Positions 60,501 to 64,000 of a DNA stretch of 64,000 nt are shown piece by piece. The stretch comes from Branchiostoma floridae. Taxonomy: Eukaryota; Chordata; Leptocardii; Amphioxiformes; Branchiostomatidae. The DNA is taken from contig NC_049990.1 in NCBI RefSeq assembly GCF_000003815.2, positions 18,605,248 to 18,669,247 on the forward strand. The letters are read 5' to 3'. The translations under genes and the position numbers were made by a program. Each line of letters opens with the position of its first letter. Position 1 is the stretch's first letter. Below the pieces are notes generated by a model. It was not told where the DNA came from, did not search any database, and saw only the letters and a program-made list of their open reading frames with translations.

Positions 60501-63500
60501 TCTCACTGAAACTTGCAAAAAAGCAAATCTTTATTTTAAAAATATGTCAGCTCGTTTTTCAGTCAAAAAACCTTACTATTTAGCAAAATTTCTCCATTAA
60601 TGAGAGATAAAGAAATTACAGATTACTTTAAAAATTTTGCAACAGACCAACTGGTTAATAGGTAGGTGTAACCAACGTTACAGGGAGTCCAAACCGTACG
60701 TGGATATAATTTCTTGCAAGCCATCAACAAATACAAATGTTGAGATGCATCTTTCGTAAAATACAATAGGTGTTGTGGGAAGATGCCTGCAATTTGCTTA
60801 ATATTTTTTCACATTGTAATATACATGTATATATATATATATCTATCTATATATGCATGTATATAATAAGAACAAGCCAAACATGTAAAATTGACCTCTT
60901 GTCATTAACCTGTTGCATTAGGATCAAGGAGAACAACGACATCCCCTCGGACTCTTTTATGATGGTGGTCCCGCCGGTTTCGCAGTTCATGACGGAGTAC
61001 ATTTTCACAGCAGCAGAATCTCATCCTGACCTTGAGCATCACCTCAACATCGTCATTGAGACGTCAGAAATAAGTGGACTACGATTGGACAGTGCTGCTC
61101 TTGACATTGACTTGAACTGGACCGCGATTCCCAATACAGTCATGTCAGCAGCACGTGTTCACATCCAAGGTGGCATCCACACGTTGGTCCATACCTCTCC
61201 TATTGTACCGTTTGGTGTCACGTGCTACGCGTACACAGAGAACGGTGCGTATGGGTACCCAGGAGGCTTCCGTCTCGCTGATGTAACCTCGTCGTGTGCC
61301 AGGTCTTTGCCCATCGCAGGTGACGATATGGACAATGACTGTGACGGTACGATTGATGAAGAGCTTCTGAATGAGTGGGACGATGATGGTGATGGGAGGG
61401 TTGACGAGGATTTAGCAGCTGGTATGTATATCTGTATCTGTATCTGTATAGCTGGGAGAACTGTACTTTGGCATATAACACACTTGTTTTGCAGGCATGC
61501 GACACAGCAGCAGCTTGTTATGTTACACTGAACAGCCTACATTGTAGCTGTCACACCTAACTTTTGCACAGCCAGCTGCAAGTGTTCTTTAAAACTCTAA
61601 TAGACTAAGTCTTGTACTTGGTAAAACTCTTGAATTTGATCCAACCCTAGGCCTCCCGCGGGTTGGATCACCCTCCGGCCTTCGGTTGGGCTGGTACCTT
61701 GGGTGATACGGAATACACTGTGTTGTATTCTATATTTATCGATGTAAATGTTTTGTATTTGGTTTAGAAGGTGTTCTCTCTCTAACAAGGACATTTTGGT
61801 AGAGTAAGTTAATCAACTGAATAAGAAACGTGTGTTTGTGTTTTTTTGAAACATTACACATACATGGGCTGAATGATGACTTTTCATTACTGTATTAAAT
61901 AGCAAAGAGGAAAATGGGAATATCTATATCTGTATATAGGCTTGCCTATTTCATACACTCATTGACAAGTACTGTAGAAGAATTCATATTCCTGATGCCA
62001 CTGGGCAAACTTTACATCGTAAAGCATAGCTGATACAATACCGTTAACTGAAAAGCGAGAAGTTGAATTTATCTAATTATTTTCATTTCGTATCATTCTG
62101 TTAATTACTGTATCTGTTCAACATGATGTCTTTTTGTGACCTGTTCTTAGCCCAGTGTGGCAAAAATGTGACATAAATCATCATTCATTCATTTCGTTGA
62201 TTTTGTGTGTGACTCTTATCCAAATGAATCTTATTTGCCTTTTTAAAGATTAAGCTTCATCCTTTATTTCATGGATTTTATTTTACAGATGGAATTGTGT
62301 ACCTGACAACAGTGGATAGTTTTACGTTCTACAAGGTCCCCGTCACAGGAGTGATGAAGTCAGCAAACGTGAAGGCCACGTGTGAAGCTGTAAAAATGAG
62401 CTTCCCCTGCTACTATACGACAAGCAAACACAATGAATGGACAGAAGGTTGTATTGAACATAGCGAGCAAGACAGTAATCAGCACACGTTTAAGGTACTG
62501 TCTGAGAAAATGTGTGGCAATAGTTTGGAGGCTAGTTGTCTGCCGCTTGATGGTGTGTTTGCATATATGCCTGATGACTGGGAGGATGGTAGCGCCAAAG
62601 GGATTGACATTAGCACCAACGCTAATCACCTAAAGGGGAAAGACTATTACAACAAGTATGCCTTGTGTAGTGGTAAGTCAAATATGTTAATGGCTTTGAG
62701 TGCAATTTTGATGTCAATCTATCCTTACACTAAAAATTACAAACTAATTTCCAGTCTATCTATTTAGTATCTGCATGTATCAATCTATCAAATATCGCTT
62801 ACCTATATATCTATCGTTCTATCTAGTATGTAACTATCTAATATGTCTATCTATATATGTACCACTAAGATGGAAGGATGCCTACTGCCTACTATATCTA
62901 TAGCTTTCTGCATGCATTTGTACATTGTATATCTGGCAAACCTATCAATCTCATATTTTCATATCAATTTCATAATCTCATATACATTTGTATATGTATA
63001 AGGCAATATTGATTTATGACAATATGTAATGATATAGCATTAAGTTGCACATACAGACACACAGACTCTCTCTCTCTGTCTGATACATGCTTATACTGTA
63101 GCTACACAGGACTCTGTACTGTGCCTTATGAAATCATTGTACCGATATGTGATCATATGGAATACATCGTATTCCTTTGTCCTATTTGGTCTGCGCAGTT
63201 GTGCTCATTTGTCACAGTATCAATAGGTTTATTCAATGTCTTGATTTTAAGGTCTATGTAATGGTGTGGTGCCATTGGGTATGGAGAACGGGATGATTCC
63301 GGACGAAAACATTACAGCCTCCTCCACACACGGCGACTGCTCGACAGGGTCAGCTCGCCTGTATACCGTTCTTGATGAACAGACATCCGGCTGGTGTCCC
63401 CTAACTACCGACGCTGATCAGTGGCTTCAGGTGAGATCATAAAACCATTGATATATTAGTCAATCTTATAATTAGTGTTGTGAGGTTGTTTGGCATAACT

Positions 63501-64000
63501 GCAGGGTGTTTGACGCAGAAGCCAGAGGTCTCGGGTTCAAATATCATGTTAACAATCTTATGCACTTGAGAAAGATACTTTACACAACTTTCCTCACTCT
63601 ACCCAGGTGTAGAACTTGTAGGTACCTTTGGTTGGGTACAGGTAGGTAAAAGGTAGTGGAAGGAAAGGGATGGGCCTCGCCGCCCAATATCATGCCCTAG
63701 AATACTGTAATGATGAGGATACATGAGTACAGTGGATAATAACTCACTGCCCCTAAAGCCTCAAAAAGGCTGTGGGATTCCTTCACCTTAATTACATTTG
63801 GATCAAAAGGTAACAATCAGGCAAAAAATTACATTTCGTATTTGAATCATATCTTACATTTGTGCACTAATCATCAAAATCGTGTATTCTCTGCCTGCCA
63901 TTTGAAAAAGGGTTAGAGTTTTAGAACCAATAACTCAAGAGTCTAATTCTCCAGCATGACTGTAAGTCTTGTTCATTTTGCTGTTCCCAGATTAACCTTG
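33457..64000 (+). CDS. Gene C: CTLD / WSC-like / Y / IgGFc-binding / discoidin secreted protein (3' partial)
   Basis: Exons in one frame: 33457-33538, 37411-37791, 38174-38470, 40082-40372, 41029-41406, 43015-43157, 43815-43984, 44689-44855, 45198-45248, 45868-46251, 46861-47003, 48833-49014, 49916-50076, 50596-50979, 51967-52350, 54498-54548, 55365-55546, 56084-56345, 58231-58389, 58849-59054, 59954-60075, 60922-61421, 62289-62672, 63252-63430 and 63991 onward. All phases fit, giving about 1,884 residues in the window. Order: signal peptide, CTLD-A1, two WSC-like domains, CTLD-B1, module Y1, CTLD-B2, module Y2 interrupted by CTLD-A2 and A3, IgGFc-binding domain, metal-binding stretch, module J, discoidin. 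It is probably a secreted, mucus- or surface-associated lectin. CTLD exons A2 and A3 could be cassette exons. Confidence 0.8.
34062..34098. mobile_element. Ultra-short insert I (19 bp) with perfect 9-bp target duplication
   Basis: GGTTGAAAC at 34062-34070 is repeated exactly at 34090-34098. Between them is AAGGAGGTTAAAAATCCTT, 19 bp, starting AAGGAGGTTAA and ending CCTT like the inserts at 34979 and 36125. It reads as a shortened form of the same hairpin. Confidence 0.65.
34970..35013. mobile_element. Ultra-short palindromic insert II (26 bp)
   Basis: Insert 34979-35004 has AAGGAGGTT and AACCTCCTT arms around CATTTTTT. The flanks ACTTTGACC (34970-34978) and GCTTTGAAC (35005-35013) match at 7 of 9 positions, as expected for a decayed 9-bp target duplication. 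Confidence 0.55.
35048..35260. repeat. Repeat family R, copy 2
   Basis: Starts GGCCATCTTGATTTGATTAT, with GGATGACATCCACTGGGAAC, AAACTGATGCCAGCGTGCAA and AAAAAAAGTTAAGCC. The far end has TTCTTCTTTGACTTT, also in the 56432 copy. Confidence 0.6.
35404..35613. mobile_element. pogo-like MITE, 210 bp
   Basis: Termini CAGTCAAACC(A/T)G with TA on both sides (35402-35403, 35614-35615). The left GCGGCCACT and right AGTGGCTGT extend the inverted repeat. No coding capacity. Confidence 0.65.
35757..35812. repeat. 16-bp tandem repeat
   Basis: Three exact copies of AGAGTCCATATTTCCC and a fourth truncated one ending AGAGTCCATGG. Confidence 0.9.
35910..36300 (+). mobile_element. tRNA-derived SINE, copy 1 (interrupted)
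   Basis: A B-box-like GAGTTCCAATCC is followed by ATCTTGTGCTCTTG…GGCACTTTATATG, CTTTCCTCGCTTCACCC and GGTAAAAGGCAGTGGAAGGA, as in the copies at 38788 and 63483. A 24-bp palindrome interrupts it at 36125-36148. Confidence 0.65.
36116..36157. mobile_element. Ultra-short palindromic insert III (24 bp) with perfect 9-bp target duplication
   Basis: GCTTCACCC at 36116-36124 is repeated exactly at 36149-36157. The insert 36125-36148 is a perfect hairpin: AAGGAGGTTAA, a TT loop, TTAACCTCCTT. The SINE it interrupts is continuous in its other copies, which supports a true insertion. Confidence 0.75.
36497..36985 (-). CDS. Unrecognised open frame of 162 codons
   Basis: A stop-free minus-strand frame with ATG at 36985 and stop before 36497. 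It includes TGCHPGTPLIFGSLNIV, QTVDNHLKQLDNITKH and a basic/hydrophobic C-terminus ALGNKNYFNWLCGLVN. I recognise no domain. It sits in the first intron of gene C among repeats, so a decayed transposon or retrocopy fragment is the likeliest reading; chance is also possible. Confidence 0.25.
   Translation of the reverse strand: MLNLRPCNFNCSFLTTKEQRIIHNVTECGVEDKVMLCTTGCHPGTPLIFGSLNIVLTVLARTHPEFVSDLHITSQNIPTASIIQTVDNHLKQLDNITKHESPSQIVQVIQSVYGTSLGEKAMLTVFKKVSIIDVFVERVALGNKNYFNWLCGLVNSTIPPFH
37411..37791 (+). CDS. CTLD-A1 (C-type lectin domain with EPN and WND motifs)
   Basis: A 127-residue phase 1-1 exon: VCPISGYASLNGVCYKSF, QTCASDGGLLAMPKD, WIGLTD, WVFEDGR, then EPNNFGGRQHCVVI, KWNDKLC and GFICQ. 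EPN plus WND is the calcium site-2 set of mannose-type lectins, so calcium-dependent binding of mannose, GlcNAc or fucose is predicted. The four core cysteines and an extra N-terminal pair are present. Confidence 0.92.
38174..38470 (+). CDS. WSC-like cysteine domain, copy 1
   Basis: A 99-residue phase 1-1 exon: LGCWTDSGDRAIP, LDGAFHSRLNAIEKCYRVVKSRGFQVFGVQDGGQCWSS, then KKHGPSTACAEDGKGG and WANEVYRI. The order GCW-x-D, C, GF-x-x-F, GGQC resembles WSC carbohydrate-binding domains, but the C-terminal half is its own. I have seen this type in lancelet and cnidarian proteins but can give no firm name. Confidence 0.65.
38764..39298 (+). mobile_element. SINE, copy 2: complete insertion with 24-bp target duplication
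   Basis: AAGGTTAATTACTAAATGTG (plus AAGA) stands at 38764-38787 and again, identical, at 39275-39298. The 487 bp between begin GCGCGTTGGTCTCAGGC…, with a B-box GGGTTCAAATCC at 38818, then TTGTGCCCTTGGGAAAGGCA. The remaining 300 bp are a non-tRNA body. The long exact duplication implies a young LINE-mobilised copy. Confidence 0.85.
40082..40372 (+). CDS. WSC-like cysteine domain, copy 2
   Basis: A 97-residue phase 1-1 exon aligned with copy 1: IGCWGEDSPKAIP, TDPRLDGDYQTRANPIEKCYWVARERGF, FAILDGGQCGSSATA, LADNCVNGEGASDANDVYEI. It keeps all cysteine positions except that CWSS becomes CGSS. Acceptor gtgtag, donor GTAAGA. Confidence 0.65.
41029..41406 (+). CDS. CTLD-B1 (EPD variant)
   Basis: A 126-residue phase 1-1 exon: CPDGYTLFAEDCFKVF, THCNNEGGSLAMPKDEA, FVGLKRV, WRWEDGSDLG, then GEPDGQDCVKY, NWVDITC, GFICQVPQG. 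EPN is changed to EPD and WND to WVD, so the calcium site may be altered. It pairs with CTLD-B2 (shared CPDGYT start and HCNNEGG) and is distinct from the A-type CTLDs. Confidence 0.9.
41442..41750 (-). mobile_element. LINE C-terminal fragment (RTE/craniate-type tail)
   Basis: A minus-strand frame with LLLAGHVARSREPVGKHLF, RVGHPRLTLKKLIDLETGLD and ELLAAMNDRLYW, the post-RT tail seen in several LINE ORF2 proteins. No catalytic RT motifs are present. It is intronic in gene C and antisense. Confidence 0.6.
41860..42485 (-). mobile_element. CR1/Jockey-like LINE 3' end, frame-broken
   Basis: Two overlapping minus-strand frames. AYTSLVRPNLEYAATVWDPYTKKD and LERVQNQAARF (42485-42273) continue in another frame as SLEDKRKRSRLCMMYKMTN and SYFPRTIVEWNLL (to about 41900). 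This is the thumb and C-terminal region of non-LTR reverse transcriptases. The element ends in a short ATACAG/TCTGTA tandem tail (41866-41892) typical of CR1-like 3' ends. 5'-truncated and frameshifted. Confidence 0.8.
43015..45248 (+). CDS. Module Y1 (unnamed extracellular domain), four exons
   Basis: Exons 43015-43157, 43815-43984, 44689-44855 and 45198-45248 (177 residues). ASEWRQLFATARGTGQKVFD, then FDGQNTDKYSWFSKSRLISS and PWTDLD, then SFLISRNHAVCGSARGWLS with CTWEQ and AILYST, and last STVGRADRMVIYVTTG. It is nearly identical in layout to Y2. Similar modules occur in other invertebrate extracellular proteins, to my memory without an accepted name. The first intron has a GC donor. Confidence 0.75.
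43158..43159 (+). other. Non-canonical GC splice donor (GC-AG intron) in Y1
   Basis: Exon end AGTAAG then GCAAGT. The homologous junction in Y2 is AAAAAG then GTAAGC (47004), so here the GT has become GC while the rest of the donor stays close to consensus. Confidence 0.85.
43210..43520 (+). mobile_element. SINE-like sequence with A- and B-box
   Basis: AGTAGCTCAATTGC (A-box-like, 43230) and GGTTCAAACCTGGG (43300) lie about 70 bp apart as in tRNA-derived SINEs. They are followed by TTTTGGAAAGGACACAAAG. It is a different family from the 38788 SINE. Confidence 0.5.
45868..46251 (+). CDS. CTLD-B2 (EPN, WAD)
   Basis: A 128-residue phase 1-1 exon: CPDGYTPFTEACYKIF, THCNNEGGHLAMPKD, YYIGLTADGNTWKWSDGSEL, ENEPNVASEECVVL, QWADVQC, GFICQVPG. 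EPN is kept and WND is WAD, so calcium-dependent mannose-type binding is likely. Confidence 0.9.
46861..50076 (+). CDS. Module Y2, first three exons
   Basis: Exons 46861-47003, 48833-49014 and 49916-50076. ASEWQQVFATVPGTGQTVYD, FNGQNTDKYSWFSKPRLISS, SFFISRNHADCESAGGWLS, CTMWEQ, AILYSTVSNYVTWNSG. The final exon of this module (homologous to 45198-45248) is not next; it lies at 54498, beyond two CTLD exons. With it the module is 179 residues, against 177 for Y1. Confidence 0.78.
47880..48130 (+). mobile_element. SINE-like segment inside the foldback loop
   Basis: GGTGTTAGACC then GAGGTCCTTGGTTCAAATCC (B-box) and TTTGTGCTGTTTACAGTACT-like sequence, matching the head of the 38788 SINE. Its position implies insertion into the foldback or capture by it. 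Confidence 0.5.
48189..48240. repeat. CA microsatellite, interrupted
   Basis: A (CA)n tract with ATGTA and TTTA interruptions. Confidence 0.95.
49350..49848. mobile_element. Non-autonomous element with GCATGCCCGTAGCCAGG termini
   Basis: GCATGCCCGTAGCCAGG at 49350 and its complement ending at 49848 flank a body with G-rich and C-rich ends and two related halves (GACCCTCTGAAACGCCATTT at 49437, GACCCTCTGAAAAGCCATTT at 49630). It ends 67 bp before the third Y2 exon. Elements with these ends are, to my memory, widespread in marine invertebrate genomes. Confidence 0.7.
50596..50979 (+). CDS. CTLD-A2 (calcium-site residues lost)
   Basis: A 128-residue phase 1-1 exon: GYVRFNGICYKSF, QTCAADGGILAMPKDDATNTFL, RWLGLTHPNSDGQWVFEDGQ, then AGTPDISAHGC and WAPKTC in place of EPN and WND. 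Core cysteines are intact, so the fold should hold, but calcium-dependent sugar binding through site 2 is unlikely. Very close to CTLD-A3. Confidence 0.9.
51256..51420. repeat. Repeat family R, copy 3
   Basis: GGCCATGTTGATTTAAG, AAACTGATGTGAGCGTGCAA, AAAAAAAGTTTAGCCAAA and AGTTGCCTTTATTGTGGAAT match the other copies. It lies between the two duplicated CTLD exons. Confidence 0.6.
51967..52350 (+). CDS. CTLD-A3 (recent duplicate of A2)
   Basis: A 128-residue phase 1-1 exon starting DCRVADYIRFNGVCYKSF. The stretch from AADGGILAMPKDDATNTFL to QWVFENGQTLTSSDYSNW is nearly identical to A2, also at DNA level. GGTPGSDAHGC and WTPRDC replace EPN and WND. The copies start 1,371 bp apart. Confidence 0.9.
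52394..53425 (-). pseudogene. Penelope-like element: RT end plus GIY-YIG-type domain, broken
   Basis: Minus-strand reading: WWRYIDDIFAVWTRSEK, an in-frame TAA at about 53370, then INFLDVTV, TDLYTKPTDKHQYL, HPKHCKQGIPYGQFLRLRRI. After a frame change near 52560-52620 comes NLIQCKKCRLQYVGKTKQTL, LNGHRSSI, the GIY-YIG-like nuclease typical of Penelope elements. Y-I-D-D is the RT catalytic motif. The N-terminal part is missing and the assembly gap follows at 53546. A dead retroelement, antisense in a gene C intron. Confidence 0.85.
53460..53490 (+). ncRNA. Hammerhead-like core motif next to the Penelope element
   Basis: CTGATGA (53460-53466), a stem with GACTTTT and AAAACGTC arms (one bulge), then GAAAC (53486-53490): the order of a hammerhead ribozyme core. 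Penelope-like elements are known to carry hammerheads. Stems I and III were not verified, and this motif lies on the strand opposite to the RT. Confidence 0.35.
53546..53671. other. Assembly gap (126 N)
   Basis: A run of 126 N in the intron between CTLD-A3 and the last Y2 exon, at the edge of the Penelope remnant. Any statement on exon order across this point depends on the scaffold being right. Confidence 0.98.
53849..54427 (+). mobile_element. Internally deleted mariner, 575 bp, with TA duplication
   Basis: Inverted ends start CGAGGGGCGTGCAATAAGTA and are flanked by TA (53849-53850, 54426-54427). Inside, a frame from 54031 gives the N-terminal helix-turn-helix of mariner transposases (CRAVIRFLYLKG, DAPSYDLVKRWHPEFKRG, PRPGRPS). 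It then joins, with a frame change near 54270, the extreme C-terminus (CIKRWEKCITLGDSYEEKD, stop). The catalytic DDD region is missing. Confidence 0.88.
54498..54548 (+). CDS. Module Y2, last exon (displaced)
   Basis: A 17-residue phase 1-1 exon, ESTVGSAHRMVIYVTTG, matching the last Y1 exon STVGRADRMVIYVTTG, with the same donor (GACCG then GTAAGT). It follows the two CTLD-A exons rather than the Y2 exon at 50076. It joins in frame to both. Confidence 0.75.
55365..61421 (+). CDS. IgGFc-binding-protein N-terminal domain and metal-binding stretch
   Basis: Exons 55365-55546, 56084-56345, 58231-58389, 58849-59054, 59954-60075 and 60922-61421 (477 residues). DHRGTEFILAFTEN, VTVPATSF, ITADDEI-type SVTADDEIMVYGV, LALPTDVLGKEYFV, EDGTTVNIIP, DKPVAVFSGN, PVDTWGREFIVLPL, VRVLAA and VLVVQY follow PF17517 order. 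The last exon then has VPFGVTCYAYTENGAYGYPGG and an acidic DDMDNDCDGTIDEE … DDDGDGRVDEDL stretch, probably calcium-binding. Such domains occur in FCGBP-like mucus proteins. Confidence 0.9.
55640..55930. repeat. Degenerate GTACTTTGTA repeat tract
   Basis: About ten irregular copies of AGTACTTTGTA(C/T)-type units interspersed with CAGTAAGA/GCTGTAAG. Intronic. Confidence 0.75.
56432..56710. repeat. Repeat family R, copy 4
   Basis: GGCCATCTTGATTCGATTA, GTGGATGACATCCTCTGCGG, AAACTGATGTGAG, CATTGCCTTCATTATGAAAT and TTCTTTGACTTTGGAATCGA align with copy 2. Confidence 0.6.
56843..56995. repeat. Left arm of a ~155-bp inverted repeat flanking an RT fragment
   Basis: Starts GATGAAGGAGAATTC and ends GGTGAGAAAAC. 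It is the complement of 57938-58096 with scattered mismatches. On its minus strand, near 56891-56924, it carries CTGACAA-stem-GAAAC, a hammerhead-like core with one altered base. Confidence 0.85.
56986..57807 (+). pseudogene. CR1/Jockey-like LINE reverse transcriptase, C-terminal third
   Basis: An open frame of 273 codons: EDQVILQRDLIALQDWA, MKFNPKKCNTMSI, KAKYLGVTFSNDLKWSSHV, SLVCSTVEYGSVVWDPYLRKD, MVNRRAARF, ARLVMMYKITNGLVAIP and YYARTIPEWNSLS. The FADD-type catalytic centre is absent because the 5' side is cut at the inner edge of the inverted repeat. The frame is intact to its stop, so it is young or recently truncated. Confidence 0.85.
57938..58096. repeat. Right arm of the inverted repeat
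   Basis: Complement of 56843-56995. It holds CTGACGA (58017-58023), a perfect 6-bp stem (GTGTCT/AGACAT, loop GAG) and CAAAAC, where a hammerhead core would have GAAAC. Confidence 0.85.
59186..59290. repeat. Two-copy tandem repeat, about 65 bp
   Basis: GTCTGGAGTGGCTGCCATCT … CTCAGGTGACCTCAATA (59176) recurs as GTCTGGAGCGGCTGCCATTT … ACTCAGGTGACCTCAATA (59243). Confidence 0.75.
60267..60298 (-). ncRNA. Hammerhead-like core motif (minus strand)
   Basis: Minus strand reads CTGACGA, a stem GGAC…GTCT, then GAAAC. A diverged relative lies at 44326-44360 (minus), embedded in the same flanking phrase (caagcarctggatatgattttggaa). The fourth core position tolerates any base in hammerheads, so CTGACGA is allowed. 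Stems I and III were not confirmed. Confidence 0.3.
61424..61640 (-). mobile_element. 3'-end fragment of the same CR1-like LINE
   Basis: Begins on the plus strand with tandem TCTGTA (61430-61450), then AGCTGG, TTTGCAGGCATGC, GCAGCAGCTTGTTAT and CACACCTAACTTTTGCACA, as at 41866-42000. A 5'-truncated insertion whose tail starts within about 6 bp of the splice donor at 61422. Confidence 0.7.
62289..62672 (+). CDS. Module J (unnamed 128-residue extracellular domain)
   Basis: A phase 1-1 exon: VDSFTFYKVPVTGVMKSANV, KATCEAVKMSFPCYY, EGCIEHSEQD, LSEKMCGN, CLPLDGVFAYMPDDWEDGSA, ADYN-type KDYYNKYALC at the end. Eight cysteines. I know this pattern (FYKVPVxGxM, ATCExxGMxxPCY, NxYALC) from lancelet and other deuterostome extracellular proteins, without a family name. 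Confidence 0.7.
63252..64000 (+). CDS. F5/8 type C (discoidin) domain, start; continues past the window
   Basis: Exon 63252-63430 gives GLCNGVVPLGMENGMIPDE, ITASSTHGDC and WCPLTTDADQWLQ, the standard discoidin opening. The next exon starts at 63991 (acceptor ttcccag) with INL, the expected continuation of QWLQ-[IV]-[ND]-L. The same domain type closes gene A, with the same intron after WLQ. Confidence 0.85.
63483..63790 (+). mobile_element. SINE, copy with B-box at 63530
   Basis: GAGGTCTCGGGTTCAAATATC, AATCTTATGCACTTGAGAAA, ACTTTACACAACTTTCCTCA and GGTAAAAGGTAGTGGAAGGA match copies 1 and 2. It lies in the intron of the terminal discoidin. Confidence 0.7.

Overview
The window is animal genomic DNA. 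Short coding exons are separated by AT-rich introns with GT-AG (twice GC-AG) borders, and there are many transposon relics and two assembly gaps (30586-30685 and 53546-53671). The protein families (multi-LamG, C-type lectin, Reeler/DOMON, IgGFc-binding, discoidin) and the mix of CR1-like LINEs, a Penelope-like element, a mariner relic, tRNA-derived SINEs and MITEs fit a lancelet (Branchiostoma) best. The species is inferred from this style, not proven.

Three protein-coding genes are visible. Gene A (+, about 210-30293, open at the 5' end and probably at the 3' end) encodes an extracellular protein with seven laminin-G-like/concanavalin-fold domains, a farnesoic-acid-O-methyltransferase-type (FAMeT, PF12248) domain lodged inside the second LamG, and a C-terminal F5/8 type C (discoidin) domain that runs toward the first gap. 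Twenty-two exons join in frame to about 1,656 residues. Gene B (-, 13582-7948) lies inside the 10.3-kb intron of gene A on the opposite strand. Its seven exons give a signal peptide, a Reeler domain and a DOMON domain (ferric-chelate-reductase-1-like), but no cytochrome b561 part is visible. Gene C (+, from 33457 past the window end) begins with a signal peptide. It then carries five C-type lectin domains (CTLDs), two WSC-like cysteine domains, two copies of an unnamed ~178-residue module that I call Y, an IgGFc-binding-protein N-terminal domain, a DxDxDG-type metal-binding stretch, an unnamed 128-residue module J, and the start of a discoidin domain (about 1,884 residues in the window).

A and C look like products of phase-1 exon shuffling. 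Every module border is phase 1, and in both genes a phase 1-1 module sits inside another domain: FAMeT inside LamG-2, and two CTLD exons inside the second Y module. Removing the insert in either case leaves a host domain of the usual length. The proteins are probably secreted or surface glycan-binding and adhesion molecules, perhaps mucosal or innate-immune, but that role is inferred from the domains only.

The introns hold three Harbinger-like MITEs with TTA target duplications, pogo-like MITEs and a 575-bp internally deleted mariner. They also hold an 889-bp foldback with a 10-bp target duplication, a ~1.95-kb foldback rich in short repeats, and a SINE with a 24-bp target duplication. LINE/Penelope reverse-transcriptase remnants occur with hammerhead-like core motifs. 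Three tiny palindromic inserts (19-26 bp) sit within 2.1 kb; two have perfect 9-bp target duplications and one a decayed duplication.
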